This document shows positions 1-10,422 of a stretch of DNA of 64,000 bases, piece after piece. The stretch is from Gemmataceae bacterium. GTDB taxonomy: Bacteria > Planctomycetota > Planctomycetia > Gemmatales > Gemmataceae. The notes beneath the pieces were generated by a model. That model was not told the origin of the DNA. It did no database searches and saw only the letters and a program-made list of their open reading frames with translations. Every line of letters begins with the position of its first letter. Within the stretch, counting starts at the first letter, position 1. The stretch covers positions 1,577,369 through 1,641,368 of the forward strand of contig LR594585.1 in NCBI GenBank assembly GCA_901538445.1, given 5' to 3'. Position numbers and translations under genes: made by a program.

Positions 1-2
1 CC

Positions 3-830
3 GGCGTCCACGCCCTGCTCGCGGCGGGCGACCTGAGTGCCGCCCCGGCCACGCCCGCGGCGGCCGGGGCCGCCGTCACGACGAGGGGGCGGTGGAAGTT
101 CGGCCTGTCGGGGCTCGCGGCCGGTGTCCTGGTCGGCGCCGTCTCGTCCTCCCTGGTGTGGGCACACGCCCGGCCGGCCGCGCCTCCGCCCGATGCGGCG
201 GCCGAGTCGCTGCCACTGGCGGACGGGGGCTTCGAAGATGGGCCGGCCCCGGAGACCGAGGGCGTCCCCGTTCGGGCGGGCGTGTGGGGCGGCGACTTCA
301 CCCGGGTGGTTACCGCCGAGCAGGGCGTGACCCCGTTCGACGGGGCCAGGATGCTGCGGTTCCTGCGGGCGGACAACGCCAGTTCCCCGCCCGGCGGGGC
401 CCAGCGGACCGCCGAGGTGTGGCAGACGATCGACCTCCGGCCGCTGCGGGGGCGTCTCGGCCCCGACCCGGTGGTCGAGTCCTCGGCCCGCTTCGCCGCG
501 GCGCCCGCGGCCCGCCCAAACGGGGCCAAGGTCGGAATCGTGCTGGCCGCGTTTTCCGGCGACCCCGGGACCGCACGTGCCGCATGGCCGGCGCGGCGGT
601 CGGCGGCGCTGGCGGTCGCGTCCAAGGAGGAGCCGGCCGCCTCCCGGCCAGGGGCGTGGCAGCACGTCGTCGTCCAGATCACGTTGCCCCCGGACGCGGA
701 CTACTTGCTCCTGCAGGCCGGCGTCCACGTGCCCCCGCCGGGCCCGGTCGAGTTTCCCGGGTGCTACCTCGACGACGTTGCCGTCCGGCTGTTCCCACCG
801 GGCGGTGGCCGCCGCCCCGGGGCCCGGTAA
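3..830 (+). CDS. Membrane-anchored FecR/anti-sigma-like protein, C-terminal part (5' end outside window)
   Basis: The frame is open from the first bases of the window to a TAA at 828-830, so the true start lies upstream; the GTG at 156 is internal. The visible 275 residues begin with an Ala/Pro-rich stretch and a basic RGRWK. A transmembrane helix of about 22 residues follows (roughly residues 32-54, FGLSGLAAGVLVGAVSSSLV), and then an extracytoplasmic domain opening LPLADGGFEDG. That domain is rich in beta-strand-like segments and reads like the carbohydrate-binding-type tail of planctomycete FecR-domain anti-sigma proteins. The broken gene at 11915-13075 has a similar layout (cytosolic head, TM, exported domain). 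The regulatory head and any partner sigma factor are not visible. The membrane topology is fairly certain; the anti-sigma role is inferred from architecture only. Confidence 0.6.
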   Translation, partial: GVHALLAAGDLSAAPATPAAAGAAVTTRGRWKFGLSGLAAGVLVGAVSSSLVWAHARPAAPPPDAAAESLPLADGGFEDGPAPETEGVPVRAGVWGGDFTRVVTAEQGVTPFDGARMLRFLRADNASSPPGGAQRTAEVWQTIDLRPLRGRLGPDPVVESSARFAAAPAARPNGAKVGIVLAAFSGDPGTARAAWPARRSAALAVASKEEPAASRPGAWQHVVVQITLPPDADYLLLQAGVHVPPPGPVEFPGCYLDDVAVRLFPPGGGRRPGAR

Positions 831-976
831 CCCGCCGGCCGACGCGACCGCTCGGGGGCCGGAACCGCGACATCCGTTTCGTCCGAATCTGCTGCGGCCC
901 CTCGACGAGCGCCGCTCGGGCGCGAGACCGGACGTTGGCACCCGCCAGTCGCGCCCAACAACCCAGGAGTTCCGAA

Positions 977-2767
977 ATGCCCCGAACCGCAACCCTCGCG
1001 TGCGCAGGCCTCATCTGGCTGACGTGTGCGACCGCTGCCCCCCCCGCCCCCGTCCCCGCCAAGACGGGCACGTTCGACGAACGGGCCGCGCTCGTCATCC
1101 AGGCGGCGACGGCCGACCCGGCGAAGTTGACCGGCGGCAACCCCATGCACTTCTGGATCGCCCAGCGGTACTTCGAGCTGGGCGAAACGGACAAGGGCCT
1201 GGCGATCGTGAAGGCCGGCGTCAAAGCCGGCCGGTCGTTCATCGAGAAGCGGGTGGCCGACAAGCACGAGAACGTCGGGTACAACGGCTTCATGTACTGG
1301 GCCATGCTCAACTGCTACTCGCGGTGGCACCACCTGTTCCCGAAGGAGGTCCTCGACGACTACCGGTACGTGTTCACGACGGCCACGAACTACAAGGGGA
1401 CGACGGGGAACCTGTCGCTGGTCCACACGCTCGCGTTGTTCCACGCCGACCGCATCTGGGGGCCGGAAAACCTGCCGAAGGACGGCCGGTACGGCGCGCG
1501 GGGCGAGGGGGCCGTGAAGTGGCTCCACGCCCGGCTCGACGCCACCGCCAAGTACGGGTCCGGCGAGTTCGCCTCCCGGCCATACATGCTCGTCAACGTC
1601 GGCACCCTGCTCATGCTCGACAACGACCTCGTCGAGAAGTCGCTCCGCCGGAAGGCCGTGATGGTGTACGAGATGTCGCTCGCCCACGCCGCCGGTACCT
1701 GGCTGCGGGGGCACTGGGTGGTCCCGGCCGGCCGCAGCTACCCGGACCAGCTCACCCAGCAGCCGAGCGGCAGCGCGGGGATGCTCTGGACGTACTTCGG
1801 CGGCGTGGCGCCGCGTCTGGACGCGCAGAGTTCTGCAATCTTTTCGGCCGGGGAGAAGTTCCGCCCGTCCCCGCTGATCGTCCGGGCGGCCACCGACCGC
1901 GACAAACCGTACGTCTGTCGCAGCCGGTTCGACGGCAAGAAGACGTTCCAGACCACGTTCATGAACAAGACCTACGGCGTGTTCAGCACGGCCGTGCTGC
2001 CGGGCGGGACACTCTGGCCGCAAACCTACCCGTACGGCGTGATGTGGGAGGAGCCCGACGCGACCAAAGCGAGCCTGCTCTGGCTGGGCGTCCCGATCGA
2101 CGACGAGAAGCACCTCGGCTACCACACCCACGGGCTCAACTCGAGGTACATCGAGTACGCCCAGCACCGCGGCAGCCTTCTCGCCCTGGCCCACAACCTC
2201 GACGACGGGAGGAACAAGTACCCCTACCTGCTCGGGTTCATCCCCGGCGGGTGGAAGGCGGTGCGGAACGACAGCAAAACCACCGGCCGCGTCTTCCTGC
2301 ACTACGGTAGCGTGCTGATCGCGCTGTCCGCCTCGGGGGCGTTCGAGTGGGACCCCCGGTCGGGCGTCCGCAGCGGGTCGCCGCGGCCGTCGGATTCCGA
2401 GTTCCGCGTCGAGGCCAGCCACGTCGCGTTCGGCCTGGAGACCGCGCTGCCCGCCGACTTCCCCGGCGAGATCCCCGAGGCGCAGCTCGACGCCTTCCGC
2501 GAGGCCGTCGCGGCGAAGTCGAAGGTGGCCCTCGCCAAGGACGGCAAGTCCGCGGCGTTCACCGACCGCGACGGCACCCGGGTCGAGCGCGCGTTCGGCG
2601 GGGACACCCGCGTCAACGGCGACCGCGTCGAGTACGAGGCGTGGCCCCTCCTGGACAACCCGTGGATGCGGCAGGAGTACGGTGGGGATCTGACGATCAC
2701 CGACGGGAAGACGAAGCGGGTGTACGACGTCACGAACTGGACGATCACCGAGAGCACGACCCGGTGA
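977..2767 (+). CDS. Secreted protein of unknown function, toroid polysaccharide-lyase-like
   Basis: ATG at 977 has an AGGAG 8-9 bases upstream and opens a signal peptide (MPRTATLACAGLIWLTCATA) with cleavage near the Ala-Ala-Pro run. The mature protein, about 575 residues, has a helical N-terminal half rich in Trp/Tyr and His (for example YNGFMYWAMLNCYSRWHH). A beta-rich C-terminal half follows. This two-part plan resembles alpha/alpha-toroid plus beta-sandwich proteins such as polysaccharide lyases and heparinase-like enzymes. I see no diagnostic catalytic motif that fixes a family, so an enzymatic role is only a guess. It stands alone, about 145 bp after the FecR-like gene; that gap holds no gene or clear signal. 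The coding frame is intact and codon use matches the neighbours. Confidence 0.75.
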   Translation: MPRTATLACAGLIWLTCATAAPPAPVPAKTGTFDERAALVIQAATADPAKLTGGNPMHFWIAQRYFELGETDKGLAIVKAGVKAGRSFIEKRVADKHENVGYNGFMYWAMLNCYSRWHHLFPKEVLDDYRYVFTTATNYKGTTGNLSLVHTLALFHADRIWGPENLPKDGRYGARGEGAVKWLHARLDATAKYGSGEFASRPYMLVNVGTLLMLDNDLVEKSLRRKAVMVYEMSLAHAAGTWLRGHWVVPAGRSYPDQLTQQPSGSAGMLWTYFGGVAPRLDAQSSAIFSAGEKFRPSPLIVRAATDRDKPYVCRSRFDGKKTFQTTFMNKTYGVFSTAVLPGGTLWPQTYPYGVMWEEPDATKASLLWLGVPIDDEKHLGYHTHGLNSRYIEYAQHRGSLLALAHNLDDGRNKYPYLLGFIPGGWKAVRNDSKTTGRVFLHYGSVLIALSASGAFEWDPRSGVRSGSPRPSDSEFRVEASHVAFGLETALPADFPGEIPEAQLDAFREAVAAKSKVALAKDGKSAAFTDRDGTRVERAFGGDTRVNGDRVEYEAWPLLDNPWMRQEYGGDLTITDGKTKRVYDVTNWTITESTTR

Positions 2768-2774
2768 CGGCCGG

Positions 2775-2976
2775 CACTGCTGGTACGCGCTGCGAAGAAG
2801 GCGTCACGGGTCCGGGCGTCGAGCAAGTCCCAGAGCGCGCCGGGGTTCTTGTCGCGGGAGGCGGCCTGGGTTGCGGCGAACGCATCGCGGACGGCGAAGA
2901 TCCACTCACCGGCACCGGCACCCGTTGGAGCGGCGATCACACCGGTGATCGTGAGCGAGAGCGTGACGCGGTTCAT
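2775..2976 (-). pseudogene. Remnant of a small secreted protein gene (3' truncated)
   Basis: A leftward ATG at 2976 opens MNRVTLSLTITGVIAAPTGA, a plausible signal peptide. After it comes AVRDAFAATQAASRDKN and LWDLLDARTRD. That pattern recalls planctomycete exported proteins with repeated (A/V)RxAFxAxxxAxxxxDxxxLWxLLD segments. The resemblance stops near 2790, where the frame runs on antisense into the end of the 977-2767 gene with no natural C-terminus. The likely explanation is a gene whose 3' part was deleted. Confidence is modest because the fragment is short. Confidence 0.35.
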
Positions 2977-3179
2977 GGCGACTCTCCGGTGGGCGGCGGG
3001 CGAGTTCATGGCCGGTGGGGTGAACCGCAGGTCCATGTGGTCCGGCAGCGGCAAGTGAATCCGGTACTCCGGGTTCCCTGCCCCCATCTGGAACCGGAAT
3101 CGCACGCACACCGGCTTTCGCTCACCCCCCCGGCTTCTCGAGCGTGCCATCACCTCCGGGCTTGCCGGTCAGCTTCCAG

Positions 3180-3500
3180 TCTTTTGTGTGGTCGGCGAGA
3201 TGCGCGTGAAGGTCGCGGAACACCCCCGGGGTAGCCGGTGAAAGGCGATCCGTTCCTCGGAAAGCCGCGTGCCGCGGAAGTCTTCGATGCGGATGCCGGC
3301 CTGTGGGCGGAGCACCTGGGTGGCGTGCAGCGGCCCGATCAGGACCATCGACAGGAGCATCTCCGTCGCCGGGCCGAGGTCGGCCTTCGCTACCCCGAGT
3401 TCGGCCAGGCACCCCACCGCCAGCGTCCCCAGGCGGTCGAGCGCGCACTGGTAGAACTGCCGGGCGAGCTCCGGGTGGGCCAATTGCACGTCACGAGTCG
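3180..3500 (-). pseudogene. TetR/AcrR-type regulator, C-terminal domain remnant
   Basis: Read leftward, this stretch encodes HPELARQFYQCALDRLG, a helix with LAVGCLAELGVAKADLG, and TEMLLSMVLIGPLHATQVL. This is the typical order of the ligand-binding C-terminal domain of TetR-family regulators: an arginine-rich helix, then a small-residue helix, then AxxLLxMVLxG. The N-terminal helix-turn-helix is absent, and upstream the frame collides with the start of the WD40 gene at 3563. Near 3220-3250 the continuation moves to another frame, so the end is also damaged. I infer a decayed fragment. The intact TetR gene at 55259 is a different sequence. Confidence 0.4.
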
Positions 3501-3562
3501 TGTGTTGCCGGATAGAGTGGGGGGGGGTCGCACACCACAACGCCCGCCGGGACTCGCGCTCC

Positions 3563-5656
3563 ATGCCCACACGACACCTTTGCCTTGCCGCGCTCCTGAT
3601 CCCTGCCGCCGCAGTGGCCCAGGACGGCACCGACCGGTACGGCGACCCCCTCCCGGCCGGGGCCGTCGCCCGACTCGGGACGGACCGCGGCTGGTGGGCG
3701 GTCGGGTGGGGGAACAACAGCAGGCTCGCCGCGGACGGACGGGTGCTCTTGCGGAGCGGGAACGGCCGCCTCCTGTGGATCGACCCGGCGATCGGCCGCG
3801 AGGGCTCGACGAAGGCGGTGTGGGGCGAGGACCGCGACGGGACCGGCGACCCGGTCTCCCTCACGCCCGACGGCCGGCGGGGGGTGTTCTCCTGGAACGA
3901 CCACGCCCGCGTGTACGACCTGGCCACCGGCAAGCGGCTCGCGACCATCCCCGCCGAGACGGGCGTGAACCCGCGTTCGGCCGTGATCTCCGCCGACGGG
4001 ACGCTCGTCGCCGTCGGCCAAGTGCGGCTCGGGGCCGCCCCCCCGAAGGACGGGGTGCATGCGATCGTCTGGAGCGTCACGGACGACTCGCAATGTGCGA
4101 AGATCAAGCTGGCTGAGAGCGGTCTGGCAACGGTCCACCTCACCCCCGACGGGAAAACCCTCCTCACCCGCGTCCCCCCGGCGGGTTACACCCCCAAGCC
4201 GCCCCCCGAGTCGCTCGTCATGACAGTCTGGGACGCCGGCACGGGCAAGCGGCTCGGGCAACTCCAGGCGGAGGGTGCGTTCGACAGCATTGTGTTCGCC
4301 CCCGATTCGAGCGTCGGGGCCGTGTGGAGTGGCGCCGGGAACGCGGTCGAGGTGTTCGACCCGCGGACCGGGAAGCGCCTCCACACGCTCAAGGATTCCG
4401 CCGCCGGGTCCGGCCCGCTCGCGTTCTCGCGGGACGGGAAGACCCTGCTGCTCGTCGACGGCCAGAGCCTGAAGGCCGTCGCCTGGGACGTGGCCACCGG
4501 CCGGCGTTCGGGTGTGATCGACCCGCCGAAAGACCTGCCGCCGCGGGGCTGGGTGCGGGCCGTCACCTTCACGCCGGGCGGGAAGGCGGTGGCGTGGGGC
4601 GTCTGGGACCAGCACGTCGCCCTCGCTTGGGACCCACTGGCCGGCACCCCGATCACCCCGGCACTGCGACACGTCGGCCGCGTCAACGCCGTCGGGTTCA
4701 CCGCCGACAGCAAGTACCTCGTCAGCACCGACGACGCGGGCGAGAACATCCGCTGGGAGGTCGCCACGGGCAAGCCGGTCGGCCGGGTGACGATCGCGAC
4801 CGATCCGGGGAGCAAGCCGGACGTCGTCAAGACGTCGCCGGACGCCGCCGTGGGGTACTCGGTGCGGGCGGCGTACGACCTCGCCTCGGGGAAGAAGCTG
4901 TCGGCGCTGCCCGACGGGCTCAACTTCTCCCACCCGTCGCTCGCGGTCCGCCCGTTGGCCGGCGGGCGGGTGGTTCTGCTCCCCCGCGCCGGTTACGAGC
5001 GCAACGCCCCGTGTCGCTGCGTCGTCTGGGACGCGGCGGCCGGGGGGGCGAGCCTCGACACGAAGCTGCCGTACGCGCCGCCCGGCTTCGGCGGCGAGTA
5101 CTCCGTCGCGGTGACCCCCGGCGGGGAGACTCTGGCGGTCATGTTCGTGCCCGAAGCGAAGCCCGGAGCGGCCCGCCTGACCGCGGTCGCGGCGTTCGAC
5201 GCGAAGGGGAAGGCCATGTGGGACCGGACGTTCGAGGGCGACAGCGGCGACGTGCGGGCGGCACCGGACGGAAAGTCGTTCGCGGCAACCGTCCGGGGCC
5301 GGGTCGAGGTTCTCGACGCCGCCACGGGGAAGTCGACCGGGCGGTTCGGCGGGAACGAGTCGCGCCTGAGCTCCCTGGTCTTCACCCCGGACGGGCGGAA
5401 GTGCGTGGTGTCCGCGAGCGTGTACGGCAAGAACGGAGAGGGCAGGGTCGACCTCGAAGTGCGGTCCTGGCCGGACGGGGAAGTCCTGGCCGCGGTCCCT
5501 TCCCAAGGCGCACGCCCGGACCTCGTCTCCCCGGACGGGCGGGTGCTCGCCTCGTGCGGTGCCGCGAGTGTCGTCCTGTGGGACTTGACCACCTGGCCGA
5601 AACCGGGCACTCCGTCCGCGAAGCCGCGGCCGGGCGCGGACAACCCGAAACCGTAG
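3563..5656 (+). CDS. Secreted WD40-repeat (beta-propeller) protein
   Basis: The 697-residue product starts at ATG 3563 with a signal peptide (MPTRHLCLAALLIPAAAVAQ). A GGGA lies about 10 bases upstream of this start. The body is built from repeated blades of the WD40/YVTN type. Examples are VTFTPGGKAVAWGVWDQHVA..AWDP, VGFTADSKYLVSTDDAGENIRWEV and LVFTPDGRKCVVSASV; the recurring phrase is (F/L)xPDG(K/R) followed by W(D/E) and xxTGK. About eight or more blades can be counted, enough for one or two propellers. No catalytic domain is fused. In planctomycetes such proteins are common and often accompany protein kinases or sigma factors. Here the neighbours are remnants, including a decayed WD40 paralogue on the opposite strand at 5740-6477. 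Likely a periplasmic scaffold; the ligand is unknown. Confidence 0.8.
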   Translation: MPTRHLCLAALLIPAAAVAQDGTDRYGDPLPAGAVARLGTDRGWWAVGWGNNSRLAADGRVLLRSGNGRLLWIDPAIGREGSTKAVWGEDRDGTGDPVSLTPDGRRGVFSWNDHARVYDLATGKRLATIPAETGVNPRSAVISADGTLVAVGQVRLGAAPPKDGVHAIVWSVTDDSQCAKIKLAESGLATVHLTPDGKTLLTRVPPAGYTPKPPPESLVMTVWDAGTGKRLGQLQAEGAFDSIVFAPDSSVGAVWSGAGNAVEVFDPRTGKRLHTLKDSAAGSGPLAFSRDGKTLLLVDGQSLKAVAWDVATGRRSGVIDPPKDLPPRGWVRAVTFTPGGKAVAWGVWDQHVALAWDPLAGTPITPALRHVGRVNAVGFTADSKYLVSTDDAGENIRWEVATGKPVGRVTIATDPGSKPDVVKTSPDAAVGYSVRAAYDLASGKKLSALPDGLNFSHPSLAVRPLAGGRVVLLPRAGYERNAPCRCVVWDAAAGGASLDTKLPYAPPGFGGEYSVAVTPGGETLAVMFVPEAKPGAARLTAVAAFDAKGKAMWDRTFEGDSGDVRAAPDGKSFAATVRGRVEVLDAATGKSTGRFGGNESRLSSLVFTPDGRKCVVSASVYGKNGEGRVDLEVRSWPDGEVLAAVPSQGARPDLVSPDGRVLASCGAASVVLWDLTTWPKPGTPSAKPRPGADNPKP

Positions 5657-5739
5657 GAGAACCGGCCCTCGCCCCCTGGCTCGTGCGAGCGTCCCCGCTG
5701 GATCGGGCGGTGGATCGCGCACCGCGCCCGACCGGACTT

Positions 5740-6477
5740 TGGCCCATCGAAGAACAGGAAGAAGATGTCGCCGTCGTGCGTGGCGGGCACCTGCGTAGCC
5801 CCCGATCCGCCCGGCGGCAAACCGCCCGGGTCGCCCGGAGGACACCGATCGTTCTGCCGGGCTTGTTGGCGGCGGCGTACCAGATCTCGAAACGAGCGAA
5901 TTCCGCGGTGGCGACGGCGACGCGGGAACCGTCGCGCGACACCGCCTCGACGCGGCCGGGGTGCCGGATCACGGCCGGCTTTGCAACGCCGAACTCGGAC
6001 AGGGGACGACCCGAACGCCACGAGGAGTTTGTCGTTCCCCCTGAACGCGAGGCCCTGCTGGCTGACCCCGGCCGTTCCCCCGAACGAGCCGACGGCCTTG
6101 CCGGCTTCCAGGCCGATCACCCGAGCCGGACCGGGGCCGGAACCGGCGACGGCTGCGGGCTTGCCGCTCGGGGAGACGGCGAAGCCCGCCCCGGTGCGGA
6201 CGTTCCCCGCCCCGGCGGGGAACGATCGCACCGGGGCGCCGGCCACGTCCCACGCGGTCAGCTCACCGGGCTTCCCGAAATCCTGAATCCTCGGTAGCTC
6301 GGTCGCCCCGTGCCCGAGGAACTTTTCCGGCGGGTGACCGTTCACGGCTTTGAGGTTGCACCTCCGCAGCACCCCCGCCTGCGCCCTCAGGACGTCCCCG
6401 TCGAACACGACGGTCTGGAGCGTCGGGATCTCGAGCAAAGGGGCCAGCCGCAGCTCGGAATCGGTCGGGCGGTTCAT
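5740..6477 (-). pseudogene. WD40-like gene downstream of the sigma factor, frameshifted
   Basis: ATG at 6477 overlaps the TGA of the sigma-factor gene (ATGA), which is translational-coupling geometry. The first 150 residues read well (MNRPTDSELRLAPLLEIP, LTAWDVAGAPVRSFPAG, GFAVSPSGKPAAVAGSG, GLAFRGNDKLLVAFGS) and show propeller-blade phrases. Near 6010 sense passes to a second frame (VEAVSRDGSRVAVATAEFARFEIW). Near 5850 it returns to the first frame (ATHDGDIFFLFFDGPKSG). The reading therefore needs at least two frame changes. No stop-bounded single frame explains it, so I call it a pseudogene of a WD40-type effector once co-expressed with the ECF sigma factor. The 5657-5740 gap has nothing recognisable. 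Confidence 0.5.
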
Positions 6478-7067
6478 GGGCCTTCCTCGGTCGAGACGCG
6501 GAGCCGCGCGACCGCGCGGAACCAGAGCAGGGTCACCGCGTTCGTGCTGCGGCCCATGAGCCGGCCGATCTCCTCGAACGGCCGCCCCTCCTCGTACCGG
6601 AGGCGGAGCACGCGCTGGTACTCGGCCGGGAGCGCGGCGACCGCGGCACGCACCCGGTCGGCGGACTCCCGGGCGATCGCGTGGGCGCTCGGCGAGGGGG
6701 CCGGGGCGGGCACGGCCCCGAGCAGGCCCGCCGCCGACCCGGCCTCGCGGGCGACGTCCCGCTTGCGCGTCGAGGCGTGCGCCCGGGCGTGGCGGGCCGC
6801 ACGGCGGCGGACGATGCACACCGCCCACGCGCGCAGTTCCTCCGGGCTGCGGCCCCGGAAGGTGCCGAAGCTCCGGGCGGCCTCGGCCAGCGCCTCCTGC
6901 ACCACGTCCGACGGGGCCACCCGGGCCCGCAGCCACGGGGGGAGCTCGCGGCCCGCCGCACGGGTCATGGCCGCGCGGAGCCGCTCCAGCACGCGGCCGA
7001 GGGCGTCACGGGAGCCCCCCGCGGCGTGGGCCAACAGAACCTCGAACTCCGGGAGCGATCCGGACAC
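6474..7067 (-). CDS. ECF-type RNA polymerase sigma factor
   Basis: The 197-residue protein has both sigma-70 core regions. Region 2 spans about residues 45-100 (APSDVVQEALAEAARSFGTFRG, then LRAWAVCIVRRRAARHAR). Region 4 spans about 140-190 (ALPAEYQRVLRLRYEEGRPF, EEIGRLMGRSTNAVTLLWFRAVARL), with the helix-turn-helix in EIGRLMGRSTNAV. An Ala/Pro linker separates them. This is the planctomycete ECF style that in Gemmata often precedes WD40 or kinase genes, and here a decayed WD40 gene overlaps its stop by four bases. The start is a GTG at 7067 with an in-frame TAG just 9 bases upstream and no good ribosome-binding site. That point is also the breakpoint with the truncated beta-helix gene, so the native N-terminus may be lost. 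It may still be functional. Confidence 0.75.
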   Translation of the reverse strand: MSGSLPEFEVLLAHAAGGSRDALGRVLERLRAAMTRAAGRELPPWLRARVAPSDVVQEALAEAARSFGTFRGRSPEELRAWAVCIVRRRAARHARAHASTRKRDVAREAGSAAGLLGAVPAPAPSPSAHAIARESADRVRAAVAALPAEYQRVLRLRYEEGRPFEEIGRLMGRSTNAVTLLWFRAVARLRVSTEEGP

Positions 7068-10000
7068 CGGGACGAGCTACAACCAGGGCGGCTCGGACGC
7101 CGACAACACCCGGTTCCGGGACGAGGTGCTGACGGTCACGGGCGTCGCGTTCAACGCCGCGACCAAGCGGTGGGAGGTCCGGTTCACCAACGACAACGTC
7201 GCGTTCGACCCCAGGGACCCGGCGAAAAACACCAAGCTGCGGTTCGACCACCGCGCCCCGCTCGCCCGCGTGGGCGGGGCGGCCGCGGCCTACGACCCGT
7301 TGGGCGCCCCGCCCGTGGTGGGCGGCAAGACGCTGGACGTCTACGTCGCGAACCTGACCCGCAACGTCGTGTTCCGGTCCCTCGCGCCCGGCGACGGAAC
7401 CCTGGAGGGGAACCAGGGCCGCGGGCACGTCATGGTCATGCACGCGCCCAACGCGGTCATCACGAACGCCCAGTTCAAGGACCTCGGCCGGTCCGACAAG
7501 CGGTACCTGGTGAACGACGCGGACGGCCTGGACGCGAACGGCAACCCGGTCCTGATCGACCACGACCTCAACCGCGACCTCGCCGACCTGAACGCCGACC
7601 TCGTCCCGGACGATTGGGTCGAGTCCGGCCTCAACTAGCGCGGCCGCTACGTCGTCCACGTTCACCGCACGGGCACCGGCGTCGCCCCCGCCAAGGTCGA
7701 AGGCAACGCGATCTGGGGCGGACCGGGGTGGGGGCTCGTCCAGCACGACAGCCACGCGAACCTAACGAACAACGTCGTGTTCGACGTGGCCGGGGCGGGG
7801 ATCGTGGCCGAGTTCGGCAACGAGACGGGGGCCTGGACCCGGAACATCACCGTCAAGACGACCGGCGACGGCGACCAGAAGTTCGACGCCCCGTTCCTCA
7901 CGCCGCGGGGCCGCCGGTTCGACCTGGGGTTCAACGGCGAGGGGTACTGGGTCCAGGGCAGCGCCCAAAGCCTGAGCATCATCGACAACGTGGCCGTTAG
8001 CGCGGCCGGGGACGGGTTCACGACGTTCAACTTCTCCGACAGCCCGGGCGTCGTTGTCCCCGGCGTGCCGTTCAGCGACAGGACCGACCCCGACACGGGC
8101 GAACTGGTCAAGGGGTCGGGGCACGGGCTGGGGGCCAACCGGGTGAAGGTCGGGACGCTGAGCGGTGAGGCGCAGACGTACTTCCTCACGCAGGGGCTGA
8201 CGAGGGATTCGGAGGTGTCGATCCTCGGTGCGCCGATCAAGCAGTTCACCGGGGCCGAGGCGTACAACGTCCAGACCGGCATCAACCTGTGGGCGCTCAG
8301 CCGCCCGCAGGTGACGACCGGGGAGGGCGGGGTGTCCGGCGAGCTCCCGGGTCTCCAACTGCCGCGGCAGGCCACCGACCTCCGGTCGCGGGTGTCCGAC
8401 TTTACGATTTGGGGCACCGGGGTGAACGACACGCCGTTCCACGAGGACGGGCGGGGGGTCGGCGTCTTCGTCAAGTACGGCAGCCAGATCGACCTCGTGG
8501 ACGGCGTCCTTCTCGGCGACCCGGCCAGGACCTACACGGTGAACAGCTCCTACCGCGGCGACCGCGGGGTCGCCATGAACACTGCGAGCCGGGACTTCCG
8601 GTTCAAGGACCTCACCGTCGCCGGCTGGGACGTCGGGATCGACCTGCCGTCGGACACCGGGTTCAGTCAAGACCCACTGCCCGTCGACAACGAGAACGCC
8701 CGCGACGCGGGGCTCCACGAGCTCATCCCCTTCAAGGGGAGTGTGATCGACGGGGTGGCGCTGTTCGGCAACAACCACGCCGTCGCCAGACGCGGTGGGG
8801 TGGCGGCCTTCCCGGACTACCTCCGGATCGATCCGGACAAGTTGGAGTCCGATCCCAGTTACGCTCCGAGCGCGAGGGCCACGAGTTTCGGGGCGGAGCG
8901 CGCAAACAACAAGCTCCCGGTCGCCGACTTCGGCCACGCCCACTTGGGCGGGTTGTCCGTGCGGTTCGACGGCAGCCTGGACAGCAGTTCCGATCCCGAT
9001 GTCCTCGGCTCCCACGACGCGGACCCGCCCACTCTGGTCGATGCGCTCTACGTCGGCACGCCCTTCGAGGTCCCGGCGGTCAAGTTGGAGGGCAACGGGA
9101 TCGTGGCGTACCGGTGGGACTTCGGCGGGGGCAAGGTCGCCTGGGGGCGGAACGTCGTCCACACCTTCGACTCGTCAGGGAGCAAGCCGGTCAAGTTGAC
9201 GGTCTGGGACTCGTCCGGCAAAACGGCGACGAAGACGATCTCCGTCTCGGTCTCGAGCAGCCGGCCGTACGCCAACGCGCTCGTCGATCCCGGCTTCGAC
9301 GACGGGAGCGGGGCGAGCTTCCAGTTCGGCGGCGTCGGGAACCCGCAACCGTTCACGTACCCCAAGGCCGTCCCGTACGGGGCGGGCAGCATCCAGGCGA
9401 ACTCGACCGACGAGCGGTTCGACGGGTGGGTCGCGGGTACCAAGTGGTCCGTCGCCGGCGGGCAGGCCGTGTTCCAGGCGAGCGACGCCCAGCAGACGCT
9501 CGCCCAGGCGGTCCGCGACGACAAGGTCCACCGCGGCAAGTTCCGATTGAAGTTCGACTCGACCGTGAACGATGTCGGCGGGAACGAGGCGACGCTGGTG
9601 GTCCGGGTGTACGGGGTCAACGGCGGGTTCACGACGGGCACCGGCGGCGGCCACGCCCTGTACCCGCACGCCATCGACCTCCGCAACCGGCCGGACGTGT
9701 CCGAACTGCTCCTGACGCAGATCACCAAGACCGGGAGCACGGAACCCGACCTCAACCCCGTCGCGGGCAAGTACGAGTTCGACGTGGACTTCGGGCCGGC
9801 CGGCTTCGAGTACGTCCTGGTCCAGTTCGAGGCCCGCGGGGCGGGCGCCGCGGGCGAGAAAATCACCCTGGACAACGTCGCGTTCGGCACCGCGTCCGTG
9901 GCGACGACGGTCGTCCCGCGGGTGAACCGGGTCGGGCACGGCGGAACCGCGTCGATGTCCGCAAACCCGCCCCTGCCCTCGGGCTCAACCGCCGCCCCGC

Positions 10001-10422
10001 TGGCGACGGCCCCGGCCAACGCGTTCGACTACAAAACTTCCACCCCCGCGTGGCAGGGGGTGATGACGGAGCGGGCCGACGACGGGCTTGAAGGACGGAC
10101 CGCGATCCTGGCCTACGACTTCGGCGCGGGGAACGCGTTCGCCGTCACCCAGTACAAGATCACGACCACGGGCTTCAGCGGGAGCATGCCGAGGAATTGG
10201 CGGTTCCAGGGCTCGGCGGACGGCACGAACTGGGTCGGCATCGACTCGCAGTCCGCTCAGACCTTCCCGAACTCCGTCACGAAGACGACCAGCTACGACG
10301 ACTTATCCAACACGACCGCTTACCGCTATTACCGGTTGGTGTTCATCGCCGACGCGACCGACACGGACGCGACCTACGGCGGCCCCCTCGTGCAGCTGAC
10401 TGAGGTCCAACTCCTGTCGTAG
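7068..10422 (+). pseudogene. Beta-helix/PKD/discoidin surface protein, 5' truncated with in-frame amber stop
   Basis: One frame runs from about 7068 to the TAG at 10420-10422, broken only by a TAG at 7636-7638. The residues on both sides (..DWVESGLN / RGRYVVHVHRTGT) fit a continuous G8-type right-handed beta-helix, where RGRYxxHxHRTG is a characteristic phrase. An internal reinitiation at 7777 would lose the helix start. Domains in order are the beta-helix (to about 8800), a PKD-like domain (about 9080-9270: YRWDFGGGKVAWG..HTFDSSG..VKLTVWDSSG), a beta-sandwich segment (9290-9890) and an F5/8-type C discoidin-like domain (about 9940-10420, ending YRLVFIADATDTDATYGG..QLTEVQLL). No signal peptide remains: the left end abuts the sigma-factor start codon with no 5' portion. 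It was probably a large secreted carbohydrate-binding protein. Amber suppression cannot be excluded, but the missing 5' end argues for decay. Confidence 0.65.

Noticed and set aside
3491..5845. Leftward open frame of nearly 800 codons
   Set aside because: Antisense to the WD40 gene, which has a signal peptide and repeated blades; the leftward frame has neither.
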